Source of the DNA: Byssothecium circinans
Lineage: Eukaryota; Ascomycota; Dothideomycetes; Pleosporales; Massarinaceae
Direction of reading: 5' to 3'
DNA: 64,000 bases
Assembly: GCA_010015675.1 (NCBI GenBank)
Contig: ML976983.1
Location: forward strand, 583,666-647,665
Position 1 is the stretch's first letter. Each line of letters starts with the position of its first letter. The notes beneath the pieces were generated by a model. It searched no databases and was not told the origin of the DNA. It saw only the letters and a list, made by a program, of their open reading frames with translations. Of the stretch, positions 32,201-44,058 are shown in pieces. The position numbers were made by a program, and so were the translations under genes.

Positions 32201-32880
32201 ATATATTATTACTAATTATTCTATACTAATTAATATATAGCTAAAGTTACTACTCTACGCTTACTAAACCGCTAGCTAGATAGAGTATTAATAAGACTAA
32301 GGACTAAAAGGCGCTTTAGGTGTAGTTAATAATAGTAGAGCTATAGGTATTATTAACTAGCACCTTACTAGATAAATTCTAATTTAGATAATACTAATAT
32401 GAAAGATAGAGGAGGATAGTATAAAAAGAGTAAGTTAGATAAAGTAAGGGGCTTAATATAATATACTAAGAGCTCTATAATAGATCTTATAGTACTATAT
32501 TTATACCTCTATAACCTAGGTAGAATAGGGAAGATGTAGTAGGTTATCCTATTATAGTAAAGAAATTATAGAAAGCTAACTAATTATAGCTTAGAGATAC
32601 TATCGCACGCTTTAAGGTAATATAAACTAAGTAGTAGTAGACTACCTTTACTATATTATCTTATTATAACTACTAACCTAGTAACCTAGTAACTAGCGCG
32701 TAAACTAGATAACCTACTACTTACTCTTAGTATAATTAGCACCTATCTCTATTTAGTAATAACTAGCTTTATTAACTATATTTAGAGCTATATAAGGCTT
32801 TATAGCTCTACCTATAGTAGAAGACGCTGTAATTACTAGCGTACTTTAATAATAAAAAAGTAGTAATAATTATATATAAT

Positions 32881-33240
32881 AATAGAGAGTAGTTTTAGTC
32901 TATTAAGGATCTATAGCCTATATGAATCTATCCCTTAGCCTATCTTGCTTTTTACTTATGCTTTAAGTAATGCTAGCACCCTATTAAGCTCTATAGTTTT
33001 ATTCTTAGCAGCTATATTAAAAGCTTCTATAGCTAATTTATTATAAGTCAACTTTTTCCTAGCCTAATCCCTTAAAGCTAGGCTCTTTACCTATAAGTTA
33101 ATCTATAGAATAATATTAAGCTTCTAGGTTGCAGGATTATATTAGCCTGCGTTAATGCGGTACTAGAACTTAGCGTTCTTAGATTTAGATAGTAAGATAT
33201 AGTTCCTATCTATAACTCTAGGGGTAAATTTAGAGGTAGA
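32881..33240 (-). pseudogene. Unidentified RIP-mutated coding relic
   Basis: One minus-strand frame reads smoothly for 120 codons apart from TAA/TAG stops at plausible Gln/Trp positions: RVIDRNYILLSKSKNAKF, then RKKLTYNKLAIEAFNIAAKN and KTIELNRVLALLKA. The regular hydrophobic/charged pattern looks like former protein. I do not recognise the family. Confidence 0.3.
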
Positions 33241-34101
33241 GCTACTAAGTATTTTTACCTTTTAAATAAAGGCTCTAATTACTTTAGATATTATTTAGCT
33301 TATAAAAAGGTTTAGCTATCTTAGCCTTAAAGATAAAAATAACTTACTAGGGGTTTAAATAGGTTAAGAGAGTAAAAGTATAAGTTTTAAGTAATCTAAT
33401 ATAAGGTAAGATATATTAAGAATCTAGAAAATAGCTTAGAGGATAGGGTAATAGAGTACTATTTAAATACTATATATTCTAGGATAACTAGCTATGCATG
33501 TAATCAGATAGACTATAATATAAGCAGCTAATTTATATAATAAAAGGTAGCATAGCTCCCTTACTAACTATCTAAGGACTTATAGCATTTTAAAAGTCTA
33601 GTTAAGGTTATAAAAAATATTTTCTTACTATATGATTTAGTCTTAACTTAGAAGAGACGCAAGTATAAAGGAGGTAAAGTAAAAGTAATAATTATTAGGT
33701 AATATACTAATACTAAAATAAGGACTTTGCTAAACTTATTATAAGTGCTAGGGTATTAGCTTATCCTTCCTACTATTACTAGTAACCTAGTTTCTACTAT
33801 ATTAGTATAAGTATAGACTCTTAGCAAGGAAGAAAAGCTAAAAATACTATATTAATATAGGAATACTTATTTAGCTAGCCTTTAGGTAGAACTACTAGAT
33901 GCTATAAAAAAAAGTTATATTAGTTAATAGTCTTTATAGATAGCTAGATGCATATACATTTATAGTTCTAGCTTGCATAAGAATGAAACTTCCTTTAACC
34001 TAACTAATAGATTGCGGTTTATCTTTTAACTAGACTAATTAAATTACTTTTAAATATTTCTTATAGCTTAATAACTATCCTAGCTACGGTTAGATAGATT
34101 T

Positions 34102-35700
34102 TTATTCTTTTAAGTTAAATAGCTAGATTTCTCTAAGGTTATCCTCGTCTTTAATTAGCTTATCTTTATTAGGCTGCTTGTTTCCTAATATTTCTCGCCG
34201 CATCCCCCTAAATATTTCTTGATGCGCTAACTTAGTTAATTCTTAGTACTTAGAAGGAACCTAGCTATTAGATATAGTATTAAGTAGACCTAATAGACTA
34301 TATTTTAAATATTAGGCTACTTTGAATAGCTTATAGTCCTTCTAATAGTTCATAAGTTTATTAGGGTAGGGTAGTATGAATAGACATAGTTCTATAAAAC
34401 TAAGCTTTTTATAGAAACTAATAGCCTATCCTCTTAGGTTCTATAGTAATAATAAAATAGCTAAAATAAAGCTTTATCTATTAATCTAGTAGCTAATAGC
34501 CTTAGAGCTAATATTTAAATACACATCTTAAATACTTTTATATACGCCTTACTTTTAGGTTTAATCTAACCTTTATCTAAAGGATTAGGAATAGGTTACG
34601 TAAAATCTAGTACTTTATCTACGTACTAGAAAGCTAGTTTAATACTAGATAATTACTAATTAATAATAGCTAAGATAATAGTAGGATCTTCCTCTAAGAT
34701 AAAGATATTTCTTTTATACAGATTAGGGTGAAAAATCATAGGAATAGCTATGTTTTAAACGTAAGGGTCCTTAGCTATTCTACTTATTACCGCGTAACTA
34801 TGTTTAAGTAGTTAATAATGTATTTTAATAGATCTATAGTAGTATAAACATTTTAGAGAAGACCTAGCTAATAGAAGTCTAGAAATTCTAGCGTTAATTA
34901 GACTATTACTATGTATAGCAAGATTAGGCTCTAAAGATGCTATTTAGTATTTTACTAGTTTTAATACGCATTAAGCAACTTATAGGGTCTATAATTAGGG
35001 TTAATGCTATAATAATATCTAGATTATCTAATATTATAGTCCTAGTAGATAGCTCTATAATAAGGACTAATATAAAATTCCTAGTTTAATAATAGCTTTA
35101 GAGTAGTAAGATATAGGGTATTTATAAAGTATAAGCTACTATAGGCTAGAAAGTTAAGGTTATTAAGTTTCTTAAGCTTTTTATATATTACCTCTATATA
35201 CCTGATTTAATCGCTTACGCATATAGCTAGCTATCTTTTATATAATAGAATTCCTAGTGCGTATTCTATAATAATATATTTACTACTAATAGTGTTTGAA
35301 GCGTTATTACTCTACTCTAGTATTCTTAGTATAAGAATAGTAGTCTTAGCCTATACTAGAAATATATAAAGCTATTAGTCCTTTAGCTATTTTTTACTAA
35401 TTACCTTAGTATAGAACCTATAAAACTTAATAGTTATAACTTTAGAATTTATTATTAACCTTGCTAGCCCTGCTAGTAAGAATAGTAGTCTTATAATAAC
35501 ATATTTCCTATTATTAGTATAAAATATAAAGACTCTATTAAAGCTACCTTCCTTCTTATTATATAAAGTAATAGAGCTAGCGCTAGGATAAAGTGCTACA
35601 ACCCTATAATATAGGGCATTAAAATTAAATTATATAATATACGCGTCTCTTTCTCGTATATTCTAACGGAGCTATCAGCCCTTTATATAGTTATAAGAAT
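34102..35700 (-). pseudogene. RIP-destroyed paralogue of the APH/AIM9-like gene
   Basis: The minus strand reads as a mutated copy of the gene at 44059-45948, from the SGRWLRCDEL region down to the very end. Examples are NKKEGSFNRVFIFYTNN (functional NKMEGG-type region), ASNTISSKYIIIEYALGIL (functional ASNAIGSEYIIMEHALGIP), MIFHPNLYKRNIFILEEDPT (functional VMFHPDLHKRNIFVSEDDPT) and a final LFNLKE before the TAA at 34102-34104 (functional PFDLKE). The catalytic HPD has become HPN; Trp and Gln codons are TAG/TAA; Asp is Asn. There is no large deletion, so this was a full-length gene. The 5' boundary, including the mitochondrial leader, is less clear (about 35.7 kb). Confidence 0.9.
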
Positions 35701-38034
35701 TAGGGCCTATAATTATGCTAATGCTCTATTTATAATATAAAAGAAGAAGGGCTACCTAGACTACTTACTTTCCCTAATTAATTCTATTATCTACCTTAAA
35801 CTAAAAGATTTCGTATTACTAAGAAAGGATCTTATAGAAATTATAAGATGTGCTAAGGCTAAGGCGTCTATATAATATAGAAGTATTAAAGTTCTATTTA
35901 GAGAAACGTACTACGTATAGAAAAGATATAATAAGAAGTAAGATACTCTATTTAATATAATATAATATATTAGACCTTCTACTTTAAAGCTAGAGATCTA
36001 TTAACTTAAATAAAGGAAGAATTAACTACTAGGGAAAGCTTAAGTTAATTACTTAAGTAATAAGGAACTTAGGTAATATCTAGGATAAAGAGCCTTTTTA
36101 TATTTAGGCCTTAGCATTACCGCATAGTCTATATTTGCTAAGGCGCGTAATTTATGCTACGATATAAACTATGCAAGCTCTATTATAATTTATGATAAGA
36201 GGCACTAAGAGTACTATTATAGACTAATCAATTTGTTTATATTATTAGCACTACTCTTATTTTTAAATTATACTTATTAAAAGTATTCTATTAACGTTTT
36301 TCTAACTAGACTAGAATAACCTTAGCACTATTATACTCTAAACGTTACGCTTAATTATAAGTAGTAATTATTATTAACTTAAGGCTCTAATAAAAATCTT
36401 ATTATCTATCCCTTAACCCTACCCCTCGCGCTAACTAGCAGTTAACAAATATTATTTAGTTAGGTTAGTGCTTTTATAATGCAAGTAGCTTTTCTATTAT
36501 CTCTAGACTACTACGTAAGATTTTATTCTTTAGGAAGGAATAGAGCTAAACATTAGGCCCTCTAATTCTCACTTATAGGTAGCTATAATCTATAGAAGGG
36601 AAAACGTATTAAGATTCAATATAATAATGCATTTATGTAATATAGTACTTGCTTTAGCTACACTTTATACTCTTTAATGCTATAGTTATCTTTACTTTTT
36701 AGTGTTATTATATTATGTATATTTTTAAATACCCTAAAAGAGTATAAAACCTTCTTTCTTAGAGGGGCACTATTAATAAAGTATTTTATCTTATAATTAT
36801 AATACTTTAGGCTAGCATACTGCGAAGTTATATATCTAAGCTCTATCATATATTATATATTATATACGCTAGCTATATAAAGAAGATTAATTACGACACA
36901 GTACCTATTATTATAAGGGGGTTTCCTACGTACCTTTACTAGCTTACTAGGACTCTTATAGGTATTTAGTAGTAAATTAGATAGAGAGTAAGACTATTAA
37001 GGGTAATAGATATCTAACCTTATATAAGTATAAGATAACGCTTTATAATTAGTAAGACTAATATATCTTATTAAGAAGATATGCTTTTAATTTAGTAAAG
37101 AGAAGAGTTAACTAAGAAGAATAAGAAATATCTAGAGAGTGTCTTAGGTTATATACTAATCTCCTTAAACCTTACTATTGCCTGATCCTTTATTAATATC
37201 TAGCTAAGAGGTTATTATCTAAAGATATCCTCTATTATATAGGATATTATTATATAACTTCCTTATTATCTAGCTAAGCCTTTACTTATCTTAGACATTA
37301 TTACATAATGTTAGTCCTTAGTAATACTAATAGCTAATACTTTATATTCTACTATTAGTATTATCTCTTATTATATTATCTCCTACTAGTACCTAGTTAT
37401 ATTCCTTTATAATTATAATACCTATATAATTATTTTAAGGACTAATTCGTAGTACTATAACCTCTTAAGAGTAAATATTACCCTTATTACTAAAGTAGCT
37501 AATACTAAACGCTACTAAATTCTAAACCTTAGAAGAAATTATAGTCTATACGTTAAAGCTATTAAAAGATAAATATTATATAGATAAACTATACTTACCT
37601 CTAGTCTAATATAAACTCTCCTTAGCTACTACTATAGCTTCTTAGGCTCCTTATGCTAGCTATTCCCTACCTAATACTTAAGCTAAAATTTATAGTAGTT
37701 AAGTTCTCCCTATTATACTTCCCTTTACTACTTACACTCTTTATTATTATCTTTATTAGTAATTTAGTGTTATTATTCCTATATTACTTCTTAGATAGAG
37801 GTGTAGCTATAACTATTATATTAGAATATAGCATGTTTAGAAGTAGCTAAATATAAGACTCTTATTTTACGCTCTATATAATCTCTGCTTGCTACTTATA
37901 CCTTCTTTTTAGCGTAGTCTTAAGGTAAGAGAGTTTTAAGGGCTTACCTATAGTTAGTACTTTTCTACTATTCTTTCTCTATTCTATAGCCTTCTTTATA
38001 GCTATATTAGCTACTTTATTAACTATGATCCCTT

Positions 38035-38390
38035 TATAGGCTAGTATCTAGTAAACTTATACTAGACATTCTTAGTCCTAGAGGTCCTAGATTTAGTAGG
38101 TAATCTCCTTTAGTATATAGGCTTCTATTTATCCTTTAGCCTTAGTAATAGACTATATAGCAGCCTAGTTATTTATATAGATAGTAATATTATATCTACT
38201 TTTATTCTAGTCCTACGTAATTTATAGTGCTAGGCTAATGCTATATAGCTCTACTATATATACTATAGATATTATAGGTAGCCTTAGGTATACACTACGT
38301 GTCTACTATATATATAGATATACTATAGTAGCACTAATCTTATTATCTATTCTACTTCTATCTATATATATGCTAAGGTCTTAGCTTATT
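38035..38390 (-). pseudogene. RIP-mutated Tad1-like LINE, RNase H domain
   Basis: On the minus strand from about 38385 the frame reads DLSIYIDRSRIDNKISATIV, later YNITIYINN*AAI and KGIIV. These correspond to the LSIYTDGSxIxxKxGAAAV, YTDNQAAI and HKGI motifs of fungal LINE RNase H, with Asp-to-Asn and Gln/Trp-to-stop changes. The same family is present in less mutated form at 4130-4470. The RT and endonuclease parts should lie at higher coordinates (38.4-40.9 kb), where I could not trace them confidently. Confidence 0.8.
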
Positions 38391-40990
38391 ATAGTTTCCC
38401 TATTATACGAAGTAGAGGCCTAATATAGAACTAATAGTATAGAGGTAGGTAAGAGCATACTAGTTACTAATATTATATAGAGAGTAGCTAGCTAATCCTA
38501 GTACGTATATTTTAAATATATATTCCTATCCTAGCATGCTTAAAATATAACTTTTTATTCCTCTACGCTATTAACTTAAAGTTCTATATAGGACACTCTA
38601 GTTTAGGTACCTACAGGTTCTTAGTAAAATTTATAAGATAGGTAAAGCTTACGTAAGGAAATCTAATAAAAGTCTCTAACTTTAGTATTTTAAGGTATAT
38701 ATAGTGGGCTAGGTATAAGATAAACTACTACCTTCTAGCCTAATATTATAAGGAACCTATACCTAGTAAGCTAATACTTAATTAGGTTTAAGAAGGCTAG
38801 CTAGTAGGTCCGTATAGTAAGCTTTAGTAGTTTAAAGAGAAAGATAGTTTTTTCTATTTTCTTTACTATAGTTAGGGCCTTAGCATTCTATTTTATCTAC
38901 TTATACTTAAGGTGCTCCCTATCTAGACTATTTTCTAATACTTAATCTACCTATTCTAAGTCCTTTAACTAGCTATCTTGCCTTCTACTATATAGCCTTA
39001 ATGCCTATCTTATTATAAGTGTTATTACTATAATACCTAAGATAGTATTTATAGTAAGATATCTACTAATAATTTGTCTATATTTATTTTCTAGTTTTTA
39101 TTACCTGCTTACCTAAGAATATTAGACTATAGCTTAGTCTTAATATTTATTAGGAGTCTATAGTTATCTAGGAGGTAACGCTAGGTATTAGTAGAATAAA
39201 AGGCTAATTTACTATAGTAATAATATAATAGGCTTAATTCTTCCTATTCTAGATTAATGTTAACCTAAAGAGCTAGCCTAATTTTCTTTCTTAGTAGTGC
39301 CCCTCTCTATTAGAAAGTAACTATCTTACTAGTAGTAACTTATAGCCCTTTACTAACTTTAGGTTACGTAGAACCTATTCTTATAGATTAATAGTATCCC
39401 CTTAGCTAGACTTAGTTATTCCTCTTATCTTAATTCCTACTATTTATACGTGACTATACCTATTAGTATGAGAAAAGCTCCTACTATTACTTAAAAATAC
39501 CTTATAACTCTACCTAACTCTTATATAACCTATATAATATCTTTGCCTATAGCTTTAATAAGCTTATTATTAGTAGATAGTATAACGAGGTTATTTATAG
39601 AAGATACAATTTTTTATATAGAGGATCTAGTAATAGAAGACTAAGTCTAAAAGATATAAAGGAAAGGCTTTCTAATTAAGTTAATAGATAGCCTTAACTT
39701 CTATAAGAATAATATGTTAGATAATATAGTAGGTAGAAACATTAGTAACCTATTATATATCTAATCTTCTTTTAGCGTATTTAATGTATTCTAGAGGCTT
39801 TGTTTCTATAGTTAGGTCTTAGACTCTATAAAATATACTAAACTAATGCAAGTTACGTCTACGCTTTTATAATAGGACTAAACCCTAAATTAAAGGCTAT
39901 TATTATCTAGTTATAGAGCCTATAATTATGCATACTAGTCTATAGTAGTTTATAACTACTCTAGATTAAGGATTTTAATATATTAAATAGCTTACTAGAG
40001 ATACTATATACTCCTCTAAAGTAATACAAGCCTATTAAAGTTAATATAGAAAAAGGTAGCCTATAGGTTTTTAGTACTCTTTTAGTTTATATATTTTAAT
40101 AAACTATATAGAGCTATTCTTAATGCATAGCTTACTTTTAAGAATTTAAAAGAGTTTATAATTTATTTTATCTTCGCACTAGTAGAAGAAGTTAAGGGCT
40201 GGCTAAAAAAGAACTTTCTAAGAGGGTAAGATTTTAAGTAAAGGGCTTTATAGCTAGAAAGCTTAATAATAGGGCTAAACCTTACTTTTAAGGGTAGCTA
40301 GTCTAACTATTAGTATTAGATTTACTCCTTAGCTATCTATCTACCTATGCGTAGAGCTAGAATAGAGCTTTTACTATTTAATATAATAACTATATCTGAA
40401 TATATGATAGGTACCTTTAATCTAAAGATAGTACTAGTATATATAGCTAGTATCTTTAATCTAAACGCTATATCTAAATATATAACTAGTACCCTTAACC
40501 TGTATTCTATCTCTAGATAAGGGAATGCATATTAAGTTTAAGCACTAAAATAGGTACTTTCAAGAAACCTAAGAATCTATGCATATTATATAAGAACATT
40601 TTAGCACTCCCTAAGCCTATGCCATTATTAACTTTAGGAAATAATGCAGTGCTTAAGAGAACTTCTATAGGTATTATATTTTTTACTCCTATTTATTATT
40701 AGATAATTAGGTAATAGTGTAGTATTAGGAGGTATACTATTAGCTATATAGTTAAGTAACCTATTAGCTAAATCTATCTAGTCCTTACTAATATTATCTC
40801 TTCCTATCTTATAGCACTTATAATAGAAGTTTGTATCTAAGTCCTTTATACTTAACTTTTGTATCTTATGAAATTTTAAATTCCTAGCCTTATTAAGTGC
40901 TTTATTAACTTTCTAGTAGAGCGCCTTCTATTACTATAAGATAGATTCGCCTAGATTTCCTTAGCCCTTCTTATAGTTATAATATAAGTA

Positions 40991-41947
40991 TAACGTATTC
41001 CCCTATCAAGCGCGCCAAAATTTCTTGGCAAGGAAAATCAAACTGTATTATCTTAATAACAAAGCTAAACCTTGATATTTTCTTTTAAAATTTTAAACCT
41101 AGATAGATATATATATAATCTAATAGGCATAAAAATTATATAGCTATAGCTTACGTAATCTAGTAGTTATTAGTAAAGGAAGAAATCTTAAGTAAAACCT
41201 ACCTTTTACTATAGATTAATAGCTAAACGTTAGTTATATACTATATAACTTCTAGGAGTTACTTATTAGTATAGTAGTTAATAGCTATTAAGTTATTATA
41301 GTATATAGCCTAGATTTAACGCTATAATAGTAGGTATTAANNNNNNNNNNNNNNNNNNNNNNNNNNNNNNNNNNNNNNNNNNNNNNNNNNNNNNNNNNNN
41401 NNNNNNNNNNNNNNNNNNNNNNNNNNNNNNNNNNNNNNNNNNNNNNNNNNNNNNNNNNNNNNNNNNNNNNNNNNNNNNNNNNNNNNNNNNNNNNNNNNNN
41501 NNNNNNNNNNNNNNNNNNNNNNNNNNNNNNNNNNNNNNNNNNNNNNNNNNNNNNNNNNNNNNNNNNNNNNNNNNNNNNNNNNNNNNNNNNNNNNNNNNNN
41601 NNNNNNNNNNNNNNNNNNNNNNNNNNNNNNNNNNNNNNNNNNNNNNNNNNNNNNNNNNNNNNNNNNNNNNNNNNNNNNNNNNNNNNNNNNNNNNNNNNNN
41701 NNNNNNNNNNNNNNNNNNNNNNNNNNNNNNNNNNNNNNNNNNNNNNNNNNNNNNNNNNNNNNNNNNNNNNNNNNNNNNNNNNNNNNNNNNNNNNNNNNNN
41801 NNNNNNNNNNNNNNNNNNNNNNNNNNNNNNTTTCAGCTTAATAGCTCTTATATTTAAATTGTTATTAAAGGTTGAATGTTTGATTTTCCTTGCTAAGAAA
41901 TTTTAGCGCGCTTGATAGGGTGGCGCGCTCAATGGTGCTTTACGTTA
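40991..41947. mobile_element. Unclassified TIR element (copy 2)
   Basis: The left end TAACGTATTCCCCTATCAAG and right end (minus strand) TAACGTAAAGCACCATTGAG are each followed by GCGCGCC-containing units and the arm TTGGCAAGGAAAATCAAAC / TTAGCAAGGAAAATCAAAC. The left arm (41028-41340) is alignable with 27925-28409 of copy 1 over its whole length. The centre is a 490-base N run. Here the terminal units are fewer than in copy 1 (one to two per end). Confidence 0.6.
41341..41830. other. Assembly gap (490 N)
   Basis: Run of N inside the second TIR element. Confidence 1.
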
Positions 41948-43424
41948 GTAGATTTAATAATATAAGCTTCTATAACTACTATATTAGATAGCTACCTACT
42001 TATTTTACTACCTTTGCTAACTACTATAGTGCTACGCGTATAGCGCTTATTACTTAAGCCTAGTAACTTCTTTAGGGAGGAGTATAAAGATAGCTAGTTA
42101 ATACTATAAGCTTTTAGGCTTAAGCTATAAGTGCTACTAGTAAAAATTACTTTAAACCTAGTTTTAAGACTATATAAGGGCTAACCTTAATAGTAAATAT
42201 CCTCTTTAATCTACTTAACTATACTAAAGTTAATATCTTTTACTACCTTTTAGTAGTAAAGCTATCTTAAATCTTTATTATTACTATAAGTTTTTTTAGA
42301 TATATTTTTACCTTATATATATACTAATTCTATTATAAAGTATTAAATTTACTATACTAGTAGACTACCTTATTTACTTTTTTAGTATCTTACTTTATAA
42401 TACTACGTATATACCTTTTATAGTTTATTAAGATAATACTAGTCCTTAAGTAGCTAGTATTCTATTCTAGCGCTAGTTATATATTAAGGTAATACTTATT
42501 TATATATATAAAAACTTTAATATTACTTCCTATACTTAATATACTATAGCTTATAATTATATAAAGGAATTTATATACTATGCTAGCTATATTTCTATTA
42601 TAGGCTAGTATAGTATAGTATATTTTAATTATATTTATAATAATTATATAGTATAGTATACTTTTTTTAATACTAACTAAAATACTAAGTATCTATATAT
42701 ACCTCTACTACTACCTCCTCCTTATAATAATAATTCTAGTAGTACACGCTTAATATCCTTTAAGTCTAGCTCTAGATAAGGTGCTTACAACTACTATAAC
42801 CTATATAAGTTACTTAGTAGTTCTATAATATACTTATCTAGATACTAGGTTAGTACTTTCTAAGTACTTTTATAATATTTAGTATCTAAAAAGGTCCTTA
42901 TATAAACTTAAAACCTAATAAGGTATATTAGGCTTCCTTGCTACTACCCTTTATATATAGCTATTATATAAATAAAATATATCTTATACATATATAGCTC
43001 TCTTTTACTTATAAATAGTATTATTTTTAATAGGTCCTATATATGTACTTATGTAATATTTATCTTCTGTAGTTTTAGTTCTAGGTTTTAGTGTTCTCGC
43101 TTACTAAAACTTATTCTGTCAGAAACCTGCGTTATTAGCTGCTGTAGGCGGAGTTCAGAGTCCTAATTTGCTTAAAAGATAAGAGGGAAAATGCGGAGTA
43201 CCTCATCCACCATTGACCTCACAAAGGCCGGGACCCCAGCTGTGCCGCTCATCGCCGTATCTGGATGCCTTAACTGGCTACCTATTGATAATATCCTTAT
43301 ACGGCACGATATACTCTCTTCCTGTGTAATTTCTCACCGAACACTTCTACTCTAATGACTTATTTTTCAGACTTTCAGTCCGAGGCCTCTCTGCGACGTT
43401 CTCTGCACAAAGCTCATTTACACC

Positions 43425-43544
43425 ATGCCTTTCGCGATAGCCTCGGGACTTGCACTTCTCATACCGCTCCCTACGTATCTCTTCCAACGCCGAAGGCGGA
43501 GGAAAGCGGCGGTGCATACTCAAGGATACACACTTCCTGCTTAA
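43425..43544 (+). CDS. Candidate 39-aa single-pass membrane peptide
   Basis: ATG in a near-ideal context (CACCATGC) starts MPFAIASGLALLIPLPTYLF, a hydrophobic segment of about 19 residues. It is followed by a polybasic stretch (QRRRRRK) and a short tail, and the frame ends in TAA at 43542-43544. Hydrophobic helix plus basic flank is the layout of small tail- or signal-anchored membrane proteins. No homologue can be named, and a random frame of this length is possible. Confidence 0.35.
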   Translation: MPFAIASGLALLIPLPTYLFQRRRRRKAAVHTQGYTLPA

Positions 43545-43643
43545 CACCGACCAAAAGAGCCTTTCTTAGCCTTCTACTTTCAGATGGCAATGTACAACGA
43601 AGTACCATCTCTTTTTCGTCTTCAGTGTCGTTATGGGAAAGAC

Positions 43644-43761
43644 CATGGTCACTCAATGATTGATTACTAAGCAGACAAGTCGCGTATCAGCTTATCGCTC
43701 ATACAAAACAGCCCCTGTCATTGACTTTTTTTCATTAGTAATCAATCATTGAGTGATCATG
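43644..43761. repeat. MITE-like inverted repeat, 27-bp arms
   Basis: Left arm 43644-43670 (CATGGTCACTCAATGATTGA...) and right arm 43735-43761 are reverse complements with one mismatch, separated by 64 bp. The right arm is followed by further GATCAT repeats. The size (118 bp) fits a miniature inverted-repeat element or a strong hairpin; no target duplication is evident. Confidence 0.7.
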
Positions 43762-44058
43762 ATCATGATCACCCCCATCAATGTTCCAGGTTTATTCACT
43801 TTGTGGCAAACCCACGCTCAACACCATCGCCCCAGAGAATGTCCGAGCGATTAATTTGTCGAGGGATTTCGTTGTTTGAGCCCGTGCGACTGGCCGGGAT
43901 GGAATAGCGCCGCTGTTCTTCCGTTTCCGCTATTGGGAGCTTGCTTAAACACCACACAAGCAGCAATTCTTCCCAGTTGAACAATTAACACAATCTCTCA
44001 TTCATTGTTGCTTCCTTCGTTAAGTCATTCTACCTCTATCTTCAGGTTAGGAGGTTCT

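Larger units (their letters stand above)
26500..43085. other. AT-rich RIP-type isochore, about 16.6 kb
   Basis: The sequence is dominated by TA-containing words with very few CA/TG-preserving codons and almost no open frames. GC-normal sequence resumes abruptly near 43085. Readable relics inside are an APH/AIM9-like gene (34.1-35.7 kb), a Tad1-like LINE RNase H (38.0-38.4 kb) and two TIR elements. In each coding relic the changes are those RIP makes: Gln and Trp codons to stops, Asp to Asn, Glu to Lys. Two runs of N interrupt it. Apart from the listed relics, 29.3-34.1 and 35.7-40.9 kb are probably further degraded repeats that I could not classify. Confidence 0.85.

Noticed and set aside
36658..36849. 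63-residue minus-strand frame in the AT-rich isochore
   Set aside because: Lys/Ile/Tyr/Asn-rich translation typical of AT-rich DNA; neighbouring frames are full of stops.
37653..37850. 65-residue hydrophobic plus-strand frame resembling membrane segments
   Set aside because: Leu/Phe/Ile enrichment is expected from T-rich RIP sequence; there is no supporting context.
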